From Candidatus Cloacimonadota bacterium (GTDB lineage: Bacteria; Cloacimonadota; Cloacimonadia; Cloacimonadales; TCS61), in contig JAFGMF010000028.1 of assembly GCA_016927675.1 (NCBI GenBank), positions 1 through 6,492 on the forward strand: a DNA stretch of 6,492 nucleotides, in the 5' to 3' direction. Position 1 is the stretch's first letter; each line of letters opens with the position of its first letter. A program made the translations under genes and the position numbers. This document shows positions 1-6,202 of this stretch, piece after piece. The notes below the pieces were generated by a model. The model saw only the letters and a list, made by a program, of their open reading frames with translations. It had not been told where the DNA came from and did not search any database.

Positions 1-171
1 GAAAATGATAATATTGTGAAAATTTCAATAAATAAAAAAATAATAAAAGAGTAATATCAAGCGGATAATTAAGCGTTAAATGAAAATTAGATTAAGGGTT
101 ATTTAATCAATATAGATTATATTTTTTATAAATTAATGATTTAAAGCGTATCTCACGATCTATTTTAAAGT

Positions 172-203
172 AAAAAAAACGCTCCGAAAACTCGGAGCGT
201 TTT
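172..203 (-). terminator. Rho-independent terminator of the T9SS repeat-protein gene
   Basis: A perfect 12-bp stem (arms 176-187 and 192-203) closes a 4-base loop. The GC-rich core is CGCTCCGA/TCGGAGCG. Read on the minus strand, the stem runs into eight consecutive T residues (the A-run at 172-179 on the plus strand), the classic intrinsic terminator layout. It lies 23 bases beyond the stop codon of the minus-strand gene ending at 227, so it should end that transcript. The A/T-rich flanks pair as well, so it might also work weakly in the plus direction. Confidence 0.9.
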
Positions 204-340
204 ATTGATTTCAATTTTGAACGAGACTATTTCATCAAGATCATTTTTTTTGTTGCTTCCAAATTATCTGTTGTCAATTTATAGAAATAGATTCCTGAAG
301 AAACAGGTTTGTTATCATTATCAGTTCCATTCCATGATGC

Positions 341-368
341 TGATCCTTCGACTCCGCTCAGGCTGACA
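341..368 (-). repeat. REP-like palindromic element inside the sorting-domain coding sequence
   Basis: The minus strand reads TGTCAGCCTGAGCGG followed by AGTCGAAGGATCA. This matches, from memory, the widespread intergenic repeat of FCB genomes with consensus near GTCACCCTGAGC..GTCGAAGGGTGAC. The ends are imperfect inverted repeats (GTCAGCCT against AGGATCA). It encodes residues 376-384 (VSLSGVEGS), which lie in a variable loop between KGQIIKKL and WNGTD, and it keeps the reading frame. Confidence 0.55.
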
Positions 369-568
369 GCAAGCTTCTTAATTATCTGACCTTTTAGATT
401 ATAAATTACCAATTCGGTATTCTCGGAAATTTCTGTGTTTAATGAGAAATATATCGTTGTTATTGGATTGAAAGGATTAGGATAATTAGTGAGAAGAAGA
501 TCATTTATCGGTGAAATTGTGTTTTCTTCTGAATCGAGAGTTCCGTATGTCATTGTTTGTTTATGATA

Positions 569-1339
569 ATTGACCCAATTTCTTGTTGTTTCCCATCTAT
601 GGGTTAACCTTTCGATCATCATGCCATCATCATATGTATAAAAATGTGTTTCGAAATTTACCCAATCACCATTGATCCATTCCTGTTCATAATCTTCAAT
701 TTCGTTCCAATCAACATCATAAGTGTACTGACTATATCGTTGATTAGTCCAATTGACCAGATCCCATCCTTCTTCCAGGCGATCAGCAGGATAATTATTG
801 CCTGCTTCGGTATAAGTAGTTCTTTGATTATCCACCCAGATACTTTCATTTTCCCACATTTGTTCCAGGATTTCTTCAAGGAACAAACCATCATAAGTAT
901 ACAATTCCTGTTGATCATTTTCCCATTCTGTTCCATTAGGAAAATCCTAGGTTTCTTCCAAGACATATGTTGGGTTATTGTCGGCATTATAGGTCATAGT
1001 ATATCTTGCAGCATTTATCCAGGCAGTACCGAACCACATTTGCATCAGCATTTCCGTCATATTCCAATTTGCATCATAAGTGTAAAACACCAACATCATA
1101 TCCATCCAGATCTGGGCGGTAGGTTCCCACATTTGATACATCATCTCAATTGGATAGCCTTCCGTATTATTCGTCATGACCATATTCAAAGAATTCTGCC
1201 ATTCGTCCTCTTCCCAAACAAGATTTAACATCTCCACCGCGAAACCATTATCATCATAGGTATAAATATACTTCATGTCATTTACCCAGGCTTCATCTTC
1301 CCAATCTTCATAGAGAATTTCGAGCAGATATTCATCCCG
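569..1339 (-). repeat. Nine tandem protein repeats of about 30 residues (W...WVN...YTYD)
   Basis: The translated frame repeats with a period of 28-31 residues. The first Trp of each unit is at residues 64, 93, 122, 153, (182, now TAG), 213, 243, 272 and 300. The second Trp is at 69, 98, 129, 158, 190, 219, 248, 277 and 306. Most units end in a YTYD-like aromatic motif. At the DNA level the copies are diverged, so this is an old protein-level repeat rather than a recent tandem duplication. It resembles YD-type repeats of FCB surface proteins, but I cannot assign a named family. Confidence 0.8.
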
Positions 1340-1497
1340 AAGATCTCGAATATGAGAAGTCATTTCTCTAGCAAATTCTCCCCATTCTTTGTTTGCGAAC
1401 TCATTAAAATTTTGTTTAAAATTCAAATTGGTATTTGCAGAAAGTGCAGTCAAAATCAATAACACACTTAAAACTATAACAATTTTTTTCATTTGCT

Positions 1498-1504
1498 CCT
1501 CCTT
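1498..1504 (-). promoter_or_regulatory. Ribosome binding site deciding the start of the T9SS repeat protein
   Basis: On the minus strand this reads AAGGAGG and ends 5 bases before ATG at 1492-1490. This near-perfect Shine-Dalgarno match fixes the start at MKKIVIVLS rather than at the upstream in-frame GTG (1522-1520). Confidence 0.85.
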
Positions 1505-1747
1505 AGTTTTCTTTAATCTCACATTTGTTGCTATTTTTTAAATTCCTTGTGTAAAATTTGTTCAGATTCTATGGGAATAAAAGCATAAGATTGTTTTTGA
1601 AACCTTTAGGATCAAGATTTAATAAATCTCACACTTTTTTTTATCTACGGAAACAAAAAGGGGTTGAATATTGTTTGATGTCAATTTTTTATAATAATAT
1701 TTTACTGTGTAAACTTTTTGCCATTAATTCTAATTCAATTTTGCATT

Positions 1748-1773
1748 AAAAAACGCTCCGAAAATTCGGTGCG
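1748..1773 (-). terminator. Degenerate copy of the 172-203 terminator hairpin
   Basis: The core CGCTCCGAAAA-T-TCGG-T-GCG matches the terminator at 172-203 except for two substitutions in the stem-loop. One of them creates a mismatch in the stem (1757 opposite 1770). On the minus strand it is followed by six T residues (1748-1753), so it keeps terminator polarity in the leftward direction. No gene lies to its right on the minus strand that would need it. It is probably the relic of a lost or duplicated gene end, or a member of a dispersed terminator repeat. Confidence 0.5.
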
Positions 1774-1811
1774 ATTAATTTATGATTTTTAAAAGAAGAT
1801 TACTTCGCTCT

Positions 1812-1965
1812 TTCAGCGCTTTTAATGTAGTGTGCATTGTGAAAGACCAGGCGTTGCCCTGGGTTATTTCATAACGCCTCTTTTGAGCTGAAAAATAATC
1901 TGTTATCTTTTCGTTTTTCACGCTGAAGACGCAGGATATTTAAGCCAAGAGCAACATAATGGCTT
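1812..1965. repeat. Cluster of imperfect inverted repeats, REP-like or mobile-element debris
   Basis: Several pairings overlap. CCAGGCGTTGCCCTGGGTTA (1847-1866) is imperfectly complementary to 1941-1962. AGGCGTT (1849-1855) pairs with AACGCCT (1873-1879), and CCAGG (1847-1851) with CCTGG (1858-1862). TTCAGCG (1812-1818) pairs with CGCTGAA (1921-1927), and AAGCCA (1942-1947) with TGGCTT (1960-1965). The stretch is more GC-rich than the flanking AT-rich DNA. From memory, the GCGTTGCCCTGGG core resembles a repeat common in FCB genomes, often near transposase genes; no transposase is present here. A structured RNA is a less likely alternative. Confidence 0.5.
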
Positions 1966-2082
1966 CATGGAAATAAGAAAAACAAGCTTTAAGGGGGTGA
2001 ATTAGAAGAAAATCAGATCAGATTTTTTAAAAATCATTAATTCATTCAATATTAGCAGTATATTTTTTCAAACCAATCACAT

Positions 2083-2098
2083 CATATTTTTAAATATG
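2083..2098. promoter_or_regulatory. Short perfect palindrome, possible operator
   Basis: CATATTT-TT-AAATATG has two perfect 7-bp arms with a 2-bp spacer. It lies about 115 bases upstream of the candidate operon promoter. Its symmetry would suit a dimeric repressor or activator, but it is entirely A/T except for the outer C/G pair, so chance is a real possibility in this composition. Confidence 0.2.
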
Positions 2099-2212
2099 GT
2101 TTTAGAATTAATATCGCGAGTCAACATTTCTGAATATCAAATTTATCAATCCATAAATTCTGTAAGTAATACGGGATAAGGTTTTTTATGAAATAAAATT
2201 AGTTGATTATGG

Positions 2213-2241
2213 TTGACACCTTTTAGTGATTACCCAATTTT
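2213..2241 (+). promoter_or_regulatory. Candidate sigma70-type promoter of the saccharopine/citrate-lyase operon
   Basis: A perfect -35 TTGACA (2213-2218) is followed after exactly 17 bases by AATTTT (2236-2241). That -10 is weak but keeps the two most conserved positions (second A, final T). It would give a leader of about 30 bases to the ATG at 2277, too short for a riboswitch. Conserved FCB-group promoters can differ from this consensus, so the call is tentative. Confidence 0.35.
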
Positions 2242-2276
2242 GCTCAAATTAAATAAGTTATTTTGGAGGATTTTTC

Positions 2277-3599
2277 ATGAGTAAGAAAATTGTGATTTTC
2301 GGAGCTGGGCTGGTGGTAAAACCAATGGTAGATTATCTTGCAGAGCATGGATTTGAGATCATCGTTGCCAGCAGAACTTTGAGTAAAGCCGAGAAGCTTG
2401 CCGGTTCTCATGCGAAGGTTACGGCCAGACAGGTAAATTCAGCGGACGAATCTGCGATGGAAGCTCTGGTTAAGGGCAGCGATCTCTGCGTAAGTTTATT
2501 ACCGGCAAATCTGCATGTAAGTGTTGCCAGGAAATGTCTCAAATACGGGAAACACATGGTAACAACATCTTATATCAGTCCGGAAATGAGATCACTGGAT
2601 CAGCAGGCGAAAGAAGCGGGAATCATAATTTTAAATGAGATCGGGGTTGATCCCGGGATCGATCATATGAGTGCCATGAAGATCTTCCATGAAGTAGAAT
2701 CAAAAGGCGGCAAGATCACTTCCTTCATGTCTTATTGTGGAGGTTTACCGGCTCCTGAAGCCAATACGAATCCTTTGGGCTACAAATTTTCCTGGGCACC
2801 CAAAGGTGTGCTCAAGGCTGCCGGCAACGGAGCCAGGTATATGAAAGATGGTAAAATAGTGGAAATAGAGGGAAAGGATCTTTTCCGAAATTACTGGTTT
2901 GTAAACGTGGAAGGCATTGGTACTCTCGAGGCTTATCCCAACAGAGATTCAATGGGTTATGTGGATCTTTATGGATTAAAAAATTTAAAAACAATGTATC
3001 GGGGAACTTTCAGGAATATCAGTCATTGTGAAACATGGCTCACCTTATCTCAGATGGGATTTTTCAAAGAAGACGAGGTTTTTGAAGGTCTGTCCGGCAC
3101 GGTAAGAGATTTTATCCTAACCAGAATGTTCAAAGTTGGCAAAGATGTTTGCCTGAGAGAGTTATTACAGGAGAAATTCAATTTATCGGAAGCCAGTGTA
3201 GTTTTGAAGAAATTTGACTGGCTGGGATTTTTTGATGAAACACCGATGCCGATTACTGAAGGTGGGGCGATAGACGTACTAACGGCTCTCATGCTGGAAA
3301 AGATGTCTTACGAAAAAGGGGAAAGAGATCTGATCGTTCTGCACCATCAGTTTCTTGCCGAGTATCCCGGTAAAACGCAGAAGATCACTTCTACAATGAT
3401 CGATTATGGCATCCCCGGTGGTGATACTTCAATGGCAAGAACAGTATCTCTTCCGGCAGCAATCGGGGTAAGGATGATCCTTGAAGGTAAGATCAGCTTG
3501 TCAGGAGTTCATATGCCGATCCTTCCGGAAATTTACCAGCCTGTTCTGGACGAACTGGAATCTCTTGATATCAAACTTGTTGAACGTTTTTATGACTAA
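2277..3599 (+). CDS. Saccharopine dehydrogenase (L-glutamate-forming), LYS9 / AASS C-terminal-half homologue
   Basis: This enzyme oxidises saccharopine with a nicotinamide cofactor to L-glutamate plus 2-aminoadipate 6-semialdehyde in the cytoplasm (the reverse reaction serves fungal lysine synthesis). The 440-residue protein begins with a Rossmann fold: GAGLVVKP at 9-16, then SLLP at 73-76 and TTSYISP at 96-102. The substrate-side domain follows with GVDPGIDHM (123-131), YCGGLPAPE (153-161), NPLGYKFSW (165-173), PNRDS (221-225) and a C-terminal GGDTSMARTVSLP (381-393). These blocks match in order the SDH half of human AASS and yeast Lys9, whose length (about 450) it also shares, and they distinguish it from the looser saccharopine-dehydrogenase-like oxidoreductases. 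GGAGG at 2265-2269 sits 7 bases before the ATG. It is the first gene of the operon; the LKR gene that makes its substrate follows after 74 bases. It ends in TAA and looks intact. Working direction (lysine breakdown rather than synthesis) is inferred from context. Confidence 0.93.
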   Translation: MSKKIVIFGAGLVVKPMVDYLAEHGFEIIVASRTLSKAEKLAGSHAKVTARQVNSADESAMEALVKGSDLCVSLLPANLHVSVARKCLKYGKHMVTTSYISPEMRSLDQQAKEAGIIILNEIGVDPGIDHMSAMKIFHEVESKGGKITSFMSYCGGLPAPEANTNPLGYKFSWAPKGVLKAAGNGARYMKDGKIVEIEGKDLFRNYWFVNVEGIGTLEAYPNRDSMGYVDLYGLKNLKTMYRGTFRNISHCETWLTLSQMGFFKEDEVFEGLSGTVRDFILTRMFKVGKDVCLRELLQEKFNLSEASVVLKKFDWLGFFDETPMPITEGGAIDVLTALMLEKMSYEKGERDLIVLHHQFLAEYPGKTQKITSTMIDYGIPGGDTSMARTVSLPAAIGVRMILEGKISLSGVHMPILPEIYQPVLDELESLDIKLVERFYD

Positions 3600-3673
3600 A
3601 AAATAATCTGCAGGGACCTTCGAATCTTAGTCATAAAGGCTTTCTGAAGGATCTGTGCTTTCTGAGGTGAAAC

Positions 3674-4978
3674 ATGAAAGTTCTGGGAATTATCAAAGAA
3701 ACAAAAAATCATTGGGAGAAAAGAGTTGCTCTTAATCCGTCGGCTGTGAACCAGCTGGTCAAAGCAGGATACAAAGTAAAAGTGCAATCTTCGCCGATCA
3801 GGATTTATTCTGACAGTGAGTATCTGGCAGCGGGAGCAGAGATTACAGACGATCTTCGGGGCTGTGATTTCATTCTTGGAGTTAAGGAGATACCTTGTGC
3901 TGAGATTCAACCGGGGATCCCTCATCTATTTTTCTCGCATACGATCAAGGGGCAGGATTATAATATGCCCATGTTACGGGATATCCTCAATAAAAAAGTA
4001 ACCTTACTGGATTATGAATTGATCAAGGATGATCAGGGCAGAAGGCAGGTTTTCTTTGGGAAATTTGCCGGTGATGCCGGCATGATAGATACGCTCTGGG
4101 GTCTGGGACAGAGATTGAAACTGCAGTACGGTCTGGATACGCCATTCCTTAAAGTGAAAAGAGCCTATGAGTATGACAGTGTCCAGGATGCCATCGAACA
4201 GCTTAAACCTGTGGGTAGAGAAATCAGAGAAAAAGGCCTGCCTCCGGAAATACTACCTTTGAATTTTTTCCTGATGGGTTATGGGCACGTTGCCTCCGGT
4301 TGCCGGGAAATTCTGGATTCACTTCCGGTTCAGGAAAGAGATCCCGAAGAACTCGAAGGGATTTCCGATGATAAAGATCCATATCATCTTAATCTTTTTG
4401 TATTCAAAGAGCATCATATGGTAGAGAGGAAGGATGGCAAAGATTTCGATCTACAGGACTATTTTCATAATTGTGAAAAATATCAGTCGAAAATGGAAAA
4501 ATATCTTCCGGATTGCAGTGTTTATCTTAATGCGATCTATTGGGGTCCACGCTGTCCCGTATTCCTGCCAAACAGTTTTCTGAAATCAATTCAGGGGAAT
4601 TCTCCGAAACTGATTATCATTGGCGATATAACCTGTGATATTGAAGGTTCTGTTCAAGCAACAGTCAAGGCTACTGATCCGGACAATCCCATCTTTATTT
4701 ATCATGCAGTTACCGGAGAAGTTGTTGACGGGTTGAAGGGAGATGGATTTGCCGTCTGTGCTGTTGACAATTTTCCCTGTGAGTTTTCCCGGGAAGCATC
4801 GGATTTCTTTACCCGGGCTCTGTTGCCGTACATGGCAGAGTTGCTGGAAGCTGATTATACAAAACCTGTTGAGAAGTTATCTCTGCCGGCTGAGATCAAA
4901 GGTGCCTGTATAGCTCATCGGGGTAGACTGCTTCCGGAATATTCCAATCTTTATGAAAAACTGAAAGATCTTGATTAA
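3674..4978 (+). CDS. Lysine-ketoglutarate reductase (saccharopine dehydrogenase, L-lysine-forming), AASS N-terminal-half homologue
   Basis: This enzyme condenses L-lysine with 2-oxoglutarate and reduces the imine to saccharopine, or runs the reverse. The 434-residue protein has the alanine-dehydrogenase/transhydrogenase-type N-terminal domain: KETKNHWEKRVALNP (8-22), ILGVKEIP (67-74) and FFSHTIKGQ (86-94). The central part carries LLDYE (111-115) and FGKFAGDAGMID (128-139). The nucleotide-binding part carries MGYGHVASG (201-209), followed by YLNAIYW (284-290), GDIT..DIEGS (317-326) and VDNFP (364-368). The order matches the LKR half of human AASS closely. By comparison with yeast Lys1 (catalytic Lys77 and His96), Lys71 and His89 are the likely acid-base pair. 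The ATG follows a GAGGTGA Shine-Dalgarno. No terminator is seen in the 74-base gap upstream or the 39-base gap downstream, so it should be co-transcribed with both neighbours. In animals and plants the two activities are fused LKR-first; here they are separate and SDH comes first. The protein appears complete. Confidence 0.92.
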   Translation: MKVLGIIKETKNHWEKRVALNPSAVNQLVKAGYKVKVQSSPIRIYSDSEYLAAGAEITDDLRGCDFILGVKEIPCAEIQPGIPHLFFSHTIKGQDYNMPMLRDILNKKVTLLDYELIKDDQGRRQVFFGKFAGDAGMIDTLWGLGQRLKLQYGLDTPFLKVKRAYEYDSVQDAIEQLKPVGREIREKGLPPEILPLNFFLMGYGHVASGCREILDSLPVQERDPEELEGISDDKDPYHLNLFVFKEHHMVERKDGKDFDLQDYFHNCEKYQSKMEKYLPDCSVYLNAIYWGPRCPVFLPNSFLKSIQGNSPKLIIIGDITCDIEGSVQATVKATDPDNPIFIYHAVTGEVVDGLKGDGFAVCAVDNFPCEFSREASDFFTRALLPYMAELLEADYTKPVEKLSLPAEIKGACIAHRGRLLPEYSNLYEKLKDLD

Positions 4979-5006
4979 ATATTTGATAGCGGTGATTTAT
5001 AAATAG

Positions 5007-5012
5007 AGGAGG
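5007..5012 (+). promoter_or_regulatory. Ribosome binding site selecting a TTG start for the CitD-CitE fusion
   Basis: AGGAGG, within AGAGGAGGAGAG, ends 5 bases before TTG at 5018-5020. The first ATG (5030-5032) is 17 bases away, too far for this site, so the TTG is the better start. The extra residues SKIM are short and do not change the domain assignment. Confidence 0.75.
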
Positions 5013-5017
5013 AGAGA

Positions 5018-6202
5018 TTGAGCAAAATCATGATAACTGGCAACAAGGGCGAGAATGTTCGTTCGGATTGCCTGGTAACAATGGAAATAACGGAATCTGG
5101 TGGGATTCAACTCGAAGTTATCAGTAAAGTCAGTGTTTTGTATGGAGATTCGATTGCTGAAGAAGCAAAAAAAATTCTGGCTTTTTATGGGATAAATAAT
5201 GCAAAAATCAAGATAGAAGATTCTGGGGCTTTAAGTGCGGTGATCTCAGCCAGAATTGAAGCTGCAATCAGAAAATTAATTGATACCGATAAAGAGTATC
5301 TGCCAGAATTTCTGAAAGAGAATGAATATCACACCAAAAAAGAAAGATACAGACGTTCACGCCTTTATCTTCCCGGGAATACGCCTAAATTAGCATTGAA
5401 CGCAGGGATTCACAAACCGGATGGCATCATTCTGGATCTGGAGGATTCTGTATCACCAGAAAAGAAATTCGAAGCATCAATCCTGGTCAGAAATATGCTT
5501 CGAAAAGTAAACTTCTATGGTGCAGAGAGAGCTGTTCGCATCAATCAACTTCCGGCTGGTTTAGATGATCTGGAACATATTGTTCCCCACAACGTCAATC
5601 TTATCTTGATACCCAAAACAGAAAGTGCAGAGCAGATCAAAAATGTTAACGACAGAATAAATCTGATCAAATCTGACAAGAAACTGAATAACGATATCTG
5701 GCTGATGCCGATAATCGAAAGCGCTTTAGGTGTGATCAATTCATACCAGATAGCCTGTTGTGAAAACGTTGTTGCGCTGGCAATCGGACTGGAAGACTAT
5801 ACGGCAGATATTGGTACTCAACGGACTAATGATGGGACGGAATCGTTTTTTGCCAGATCACAGATTGTAAATTCTGCCAAAGCTGCCAAGATTCAGGCGA
5901 TTGATTCGGTATTTTCCGATATTAACGATATGGAAGCTCTCAAACAGAATGTTCTGGCATCAAAAGCTCTTGGTTTTAATGGGATGGGTTGTATTCATCC
6001 TCGACAGATCGTTGTCATCCATAAATATTATGCACCTGATGCCCTGGAGATTGAAAAGGCTAAAAAGATCGTTGATGCTTACCATGAAGCTCAGGAAAAA
6101 GGACTGGGAGTTGTCGCTCTCGGTTCTAAAATGATCGATGCACCAGTGGTAAAAAGAGCACTTCAAACTTTGGAAATGGCAGAATCTGGAGGTAGTGAAT
6201 AA
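5018..6202 (+). CDS. citDE: Citrate lyase acyl carrier protein-beta subunit fusion (CitD-CitE)
   Basis: This 394-residue protein joins two subunits usually encoded separately. Residues 1 to about 95 are CitD-like: RSDCLVTME around Ser16, the expected attachment serine for the phosphoribosyl-dephospho-CoA prosthetic group, then YGDSI (42-46) and EDSGALSAVISARIEAA (67-83), matching the E. coli CitD DDKGAL...ARLEA block. After a charged linker, residues about 113-390 are CitE: RSRLYLPGN (113-121), LDLEDS (139-144), RIN (174-176), PIIES (231-235), GLEDY (257-261), HPRQ (327-330) and KGLGVVALGSKMIDAPV (361-377). Glu234 and Asp260 have the 26-residue spacing of the Mg ligands in CitE-type lyases. 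CitE cleaves the citryl-carrier thioester to oxaloacetate and acetyl-carrier; homologous citramalate lyases yield pyruvate. The frame is uninterrupted through the junction, so this is a true fusion, not a frameshift. The gene lies 39 bases after the LKR gene and its TAA overlaps the citF ATG by one base. Substrate (citrate or citramalate) cannot be told from sequence alone. Confidence 0.92.
   Translation: MSKIMITGNKGENVRSDCLVTMEITESGGIQLEVISKVSVLYGDSIAEEAKKILAFYGINNAKIKIEDSGALSAVISARIEAAIRKLIDTDKEYLPEFLKENEYHTKKERYRRSRLYLPGNTPKLALNAGIHKPDGIILDLEDSVSPEKKFEASILVRNMLRKVNFYGAERAVRINQLPAGLDDLEHIVPHNVNLILIPKTESAEQIKNVNDRINLIKSDKKLNNDIWLMPIIESALGVINSYQIACCENVVALAIGLEDYTADIGTQRTNDGTESFFARSQIVNSAKAAKIQAIDSVFSDINDMEALKQNVLASKALGFNGMGCIHPRQIVVIHKYYAPDALEIEKAKKIVDAYHEAQEKGLGVVALGSKMIDAPVVKRALQTLEMAESGGSE

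Larger units (their letters stand above)
227..1492 (-). pseudogene. Secreted W/YTYD-repeat protein with T9SS type A sorting domain, interrupted by one in-frame amber codon
   Basis: Two open stretches (1492 to 950, and 946 to 227) lie in the same frame, separated only by TAG at 947-949; there is no frameshift. Read through, the product is 421 residues. The start is ATG at 1492-1490, 5 bases after AAGGAGG. The GTG 10 codons upstream would bury the signal peptide. Residues 1 to about 20 form a signal peptide (MKK, hydrophobic VIVLSVLLIL, likely cleavage after ALSA). Residues about 52-308 hold nine degenerate repeats of 28-31 residues with pattern E-x-L-x-x-x-W, then W-[VI]-N, then [TY]-YTYD. Residues about 332-421 are a Por/type IX C-terminal sorting domain: NYPNPFNP at 336-343, then LVIYNLKGQ, WNGTD, SSGIYFYKL and a basic C-terminus. 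Such domains direct FCB-group proteins across the outer membrane. The amber falls at codon 182. Without suppression only the signal peptide and about four repeats would be made, with no sorting domain. The rest shows no decay, so the lesion is recent, suppressed, or a sequence error. The function of the repeats is unknown; an adhesin or surface role is a guess. Confidence 0.8.
1493..2276. other. Gene-free divergent intergenic region
   Basis: About 780 bases separate the minus-strand surface-protein gene from the plus-strand operon. No reading frame here combines a ribosome binding site, plausible length and recognisable product; the best open stretch (1558-1749, plus) starts at TTG without a Shine-Dalgarno. 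What can be supported is the RBS of the minus gene, a degenerate terminator hairpin (1748-1773), a cluster of imperfect inverted repeats (about 1812-1965), a palindrome (2083-2098) and a candidate promoter (2213-2241). I could not find a convincing promoter for the minus-strand gene. Confidence 0.75.

Noticed and set aside
947..949. Pyrrolysine or genome-wide amber recoding at the internal TAG
   Set aside because: The same gene ends with TAG just before a strong terminator, and the alignment points to loss of a Trp codon; the other complete genes end in TAA and give no support for recoding.
658..987. Minus-strand open frame in another phase spanning the amber codon
   Set aside because: It could suggest a frameshift bypassing the stop, but the two real halves are in the same frame and repeats continue in register across the TAG, so no frameshift is needed. 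The overlapping product has no repeat pattern.
644..1228. Plus-strand open frame of 194 codons opposite the repeat protein
   Set aside because: It is antisense to the repeat gene, its Ile/Phe/His-rich composition mirrors the repeated W/YTYD codons on the other strand, and it has no Shine-Dalgarno site or recognisable domain.
1690..1695. Perfect TATAAT on the plus strand
   Set aside because: No acceptable -35 at 16-18 bases and no gene or structured RNA starts just downstream; such hexamers are expected by chance in this AT-rich DNA.
1558..1749. Plus-strand 63-codon open frame in the intergenic region
   Set aside because: TTG start, no ribosome binding site, low-complexity AT-driven composition and no similarity I recognise.
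2160..2276. Lysine riboswitch ahead of the saccharopine operon
   Set aside because: Considered because the genes act on lysine, but the candidate promoter leaves only about 30 bases of leader, and the AT-rich upstream stretch lacks the multi-helix layout.
3600..3673. Possible hairpin (CCTTC at 3617-3621 with GAAGG at 3646-3650) between SDH and LKR genes
   Set aside because: The stem is only 5 bp with a long loop and no T-run, so it does not qualify as a terminator; co-transcription is more likely.
3596..3925. Minus-strand open frame across the start of the LKR gene, with similar antisense frames at 2812-2994, 3050-3292, 5545-5739, 5960-6166 and 6163-6447
   Set aside because: All are antisense shadows of strongly supported plus-strand genes, without ribosome binding sites or domains.
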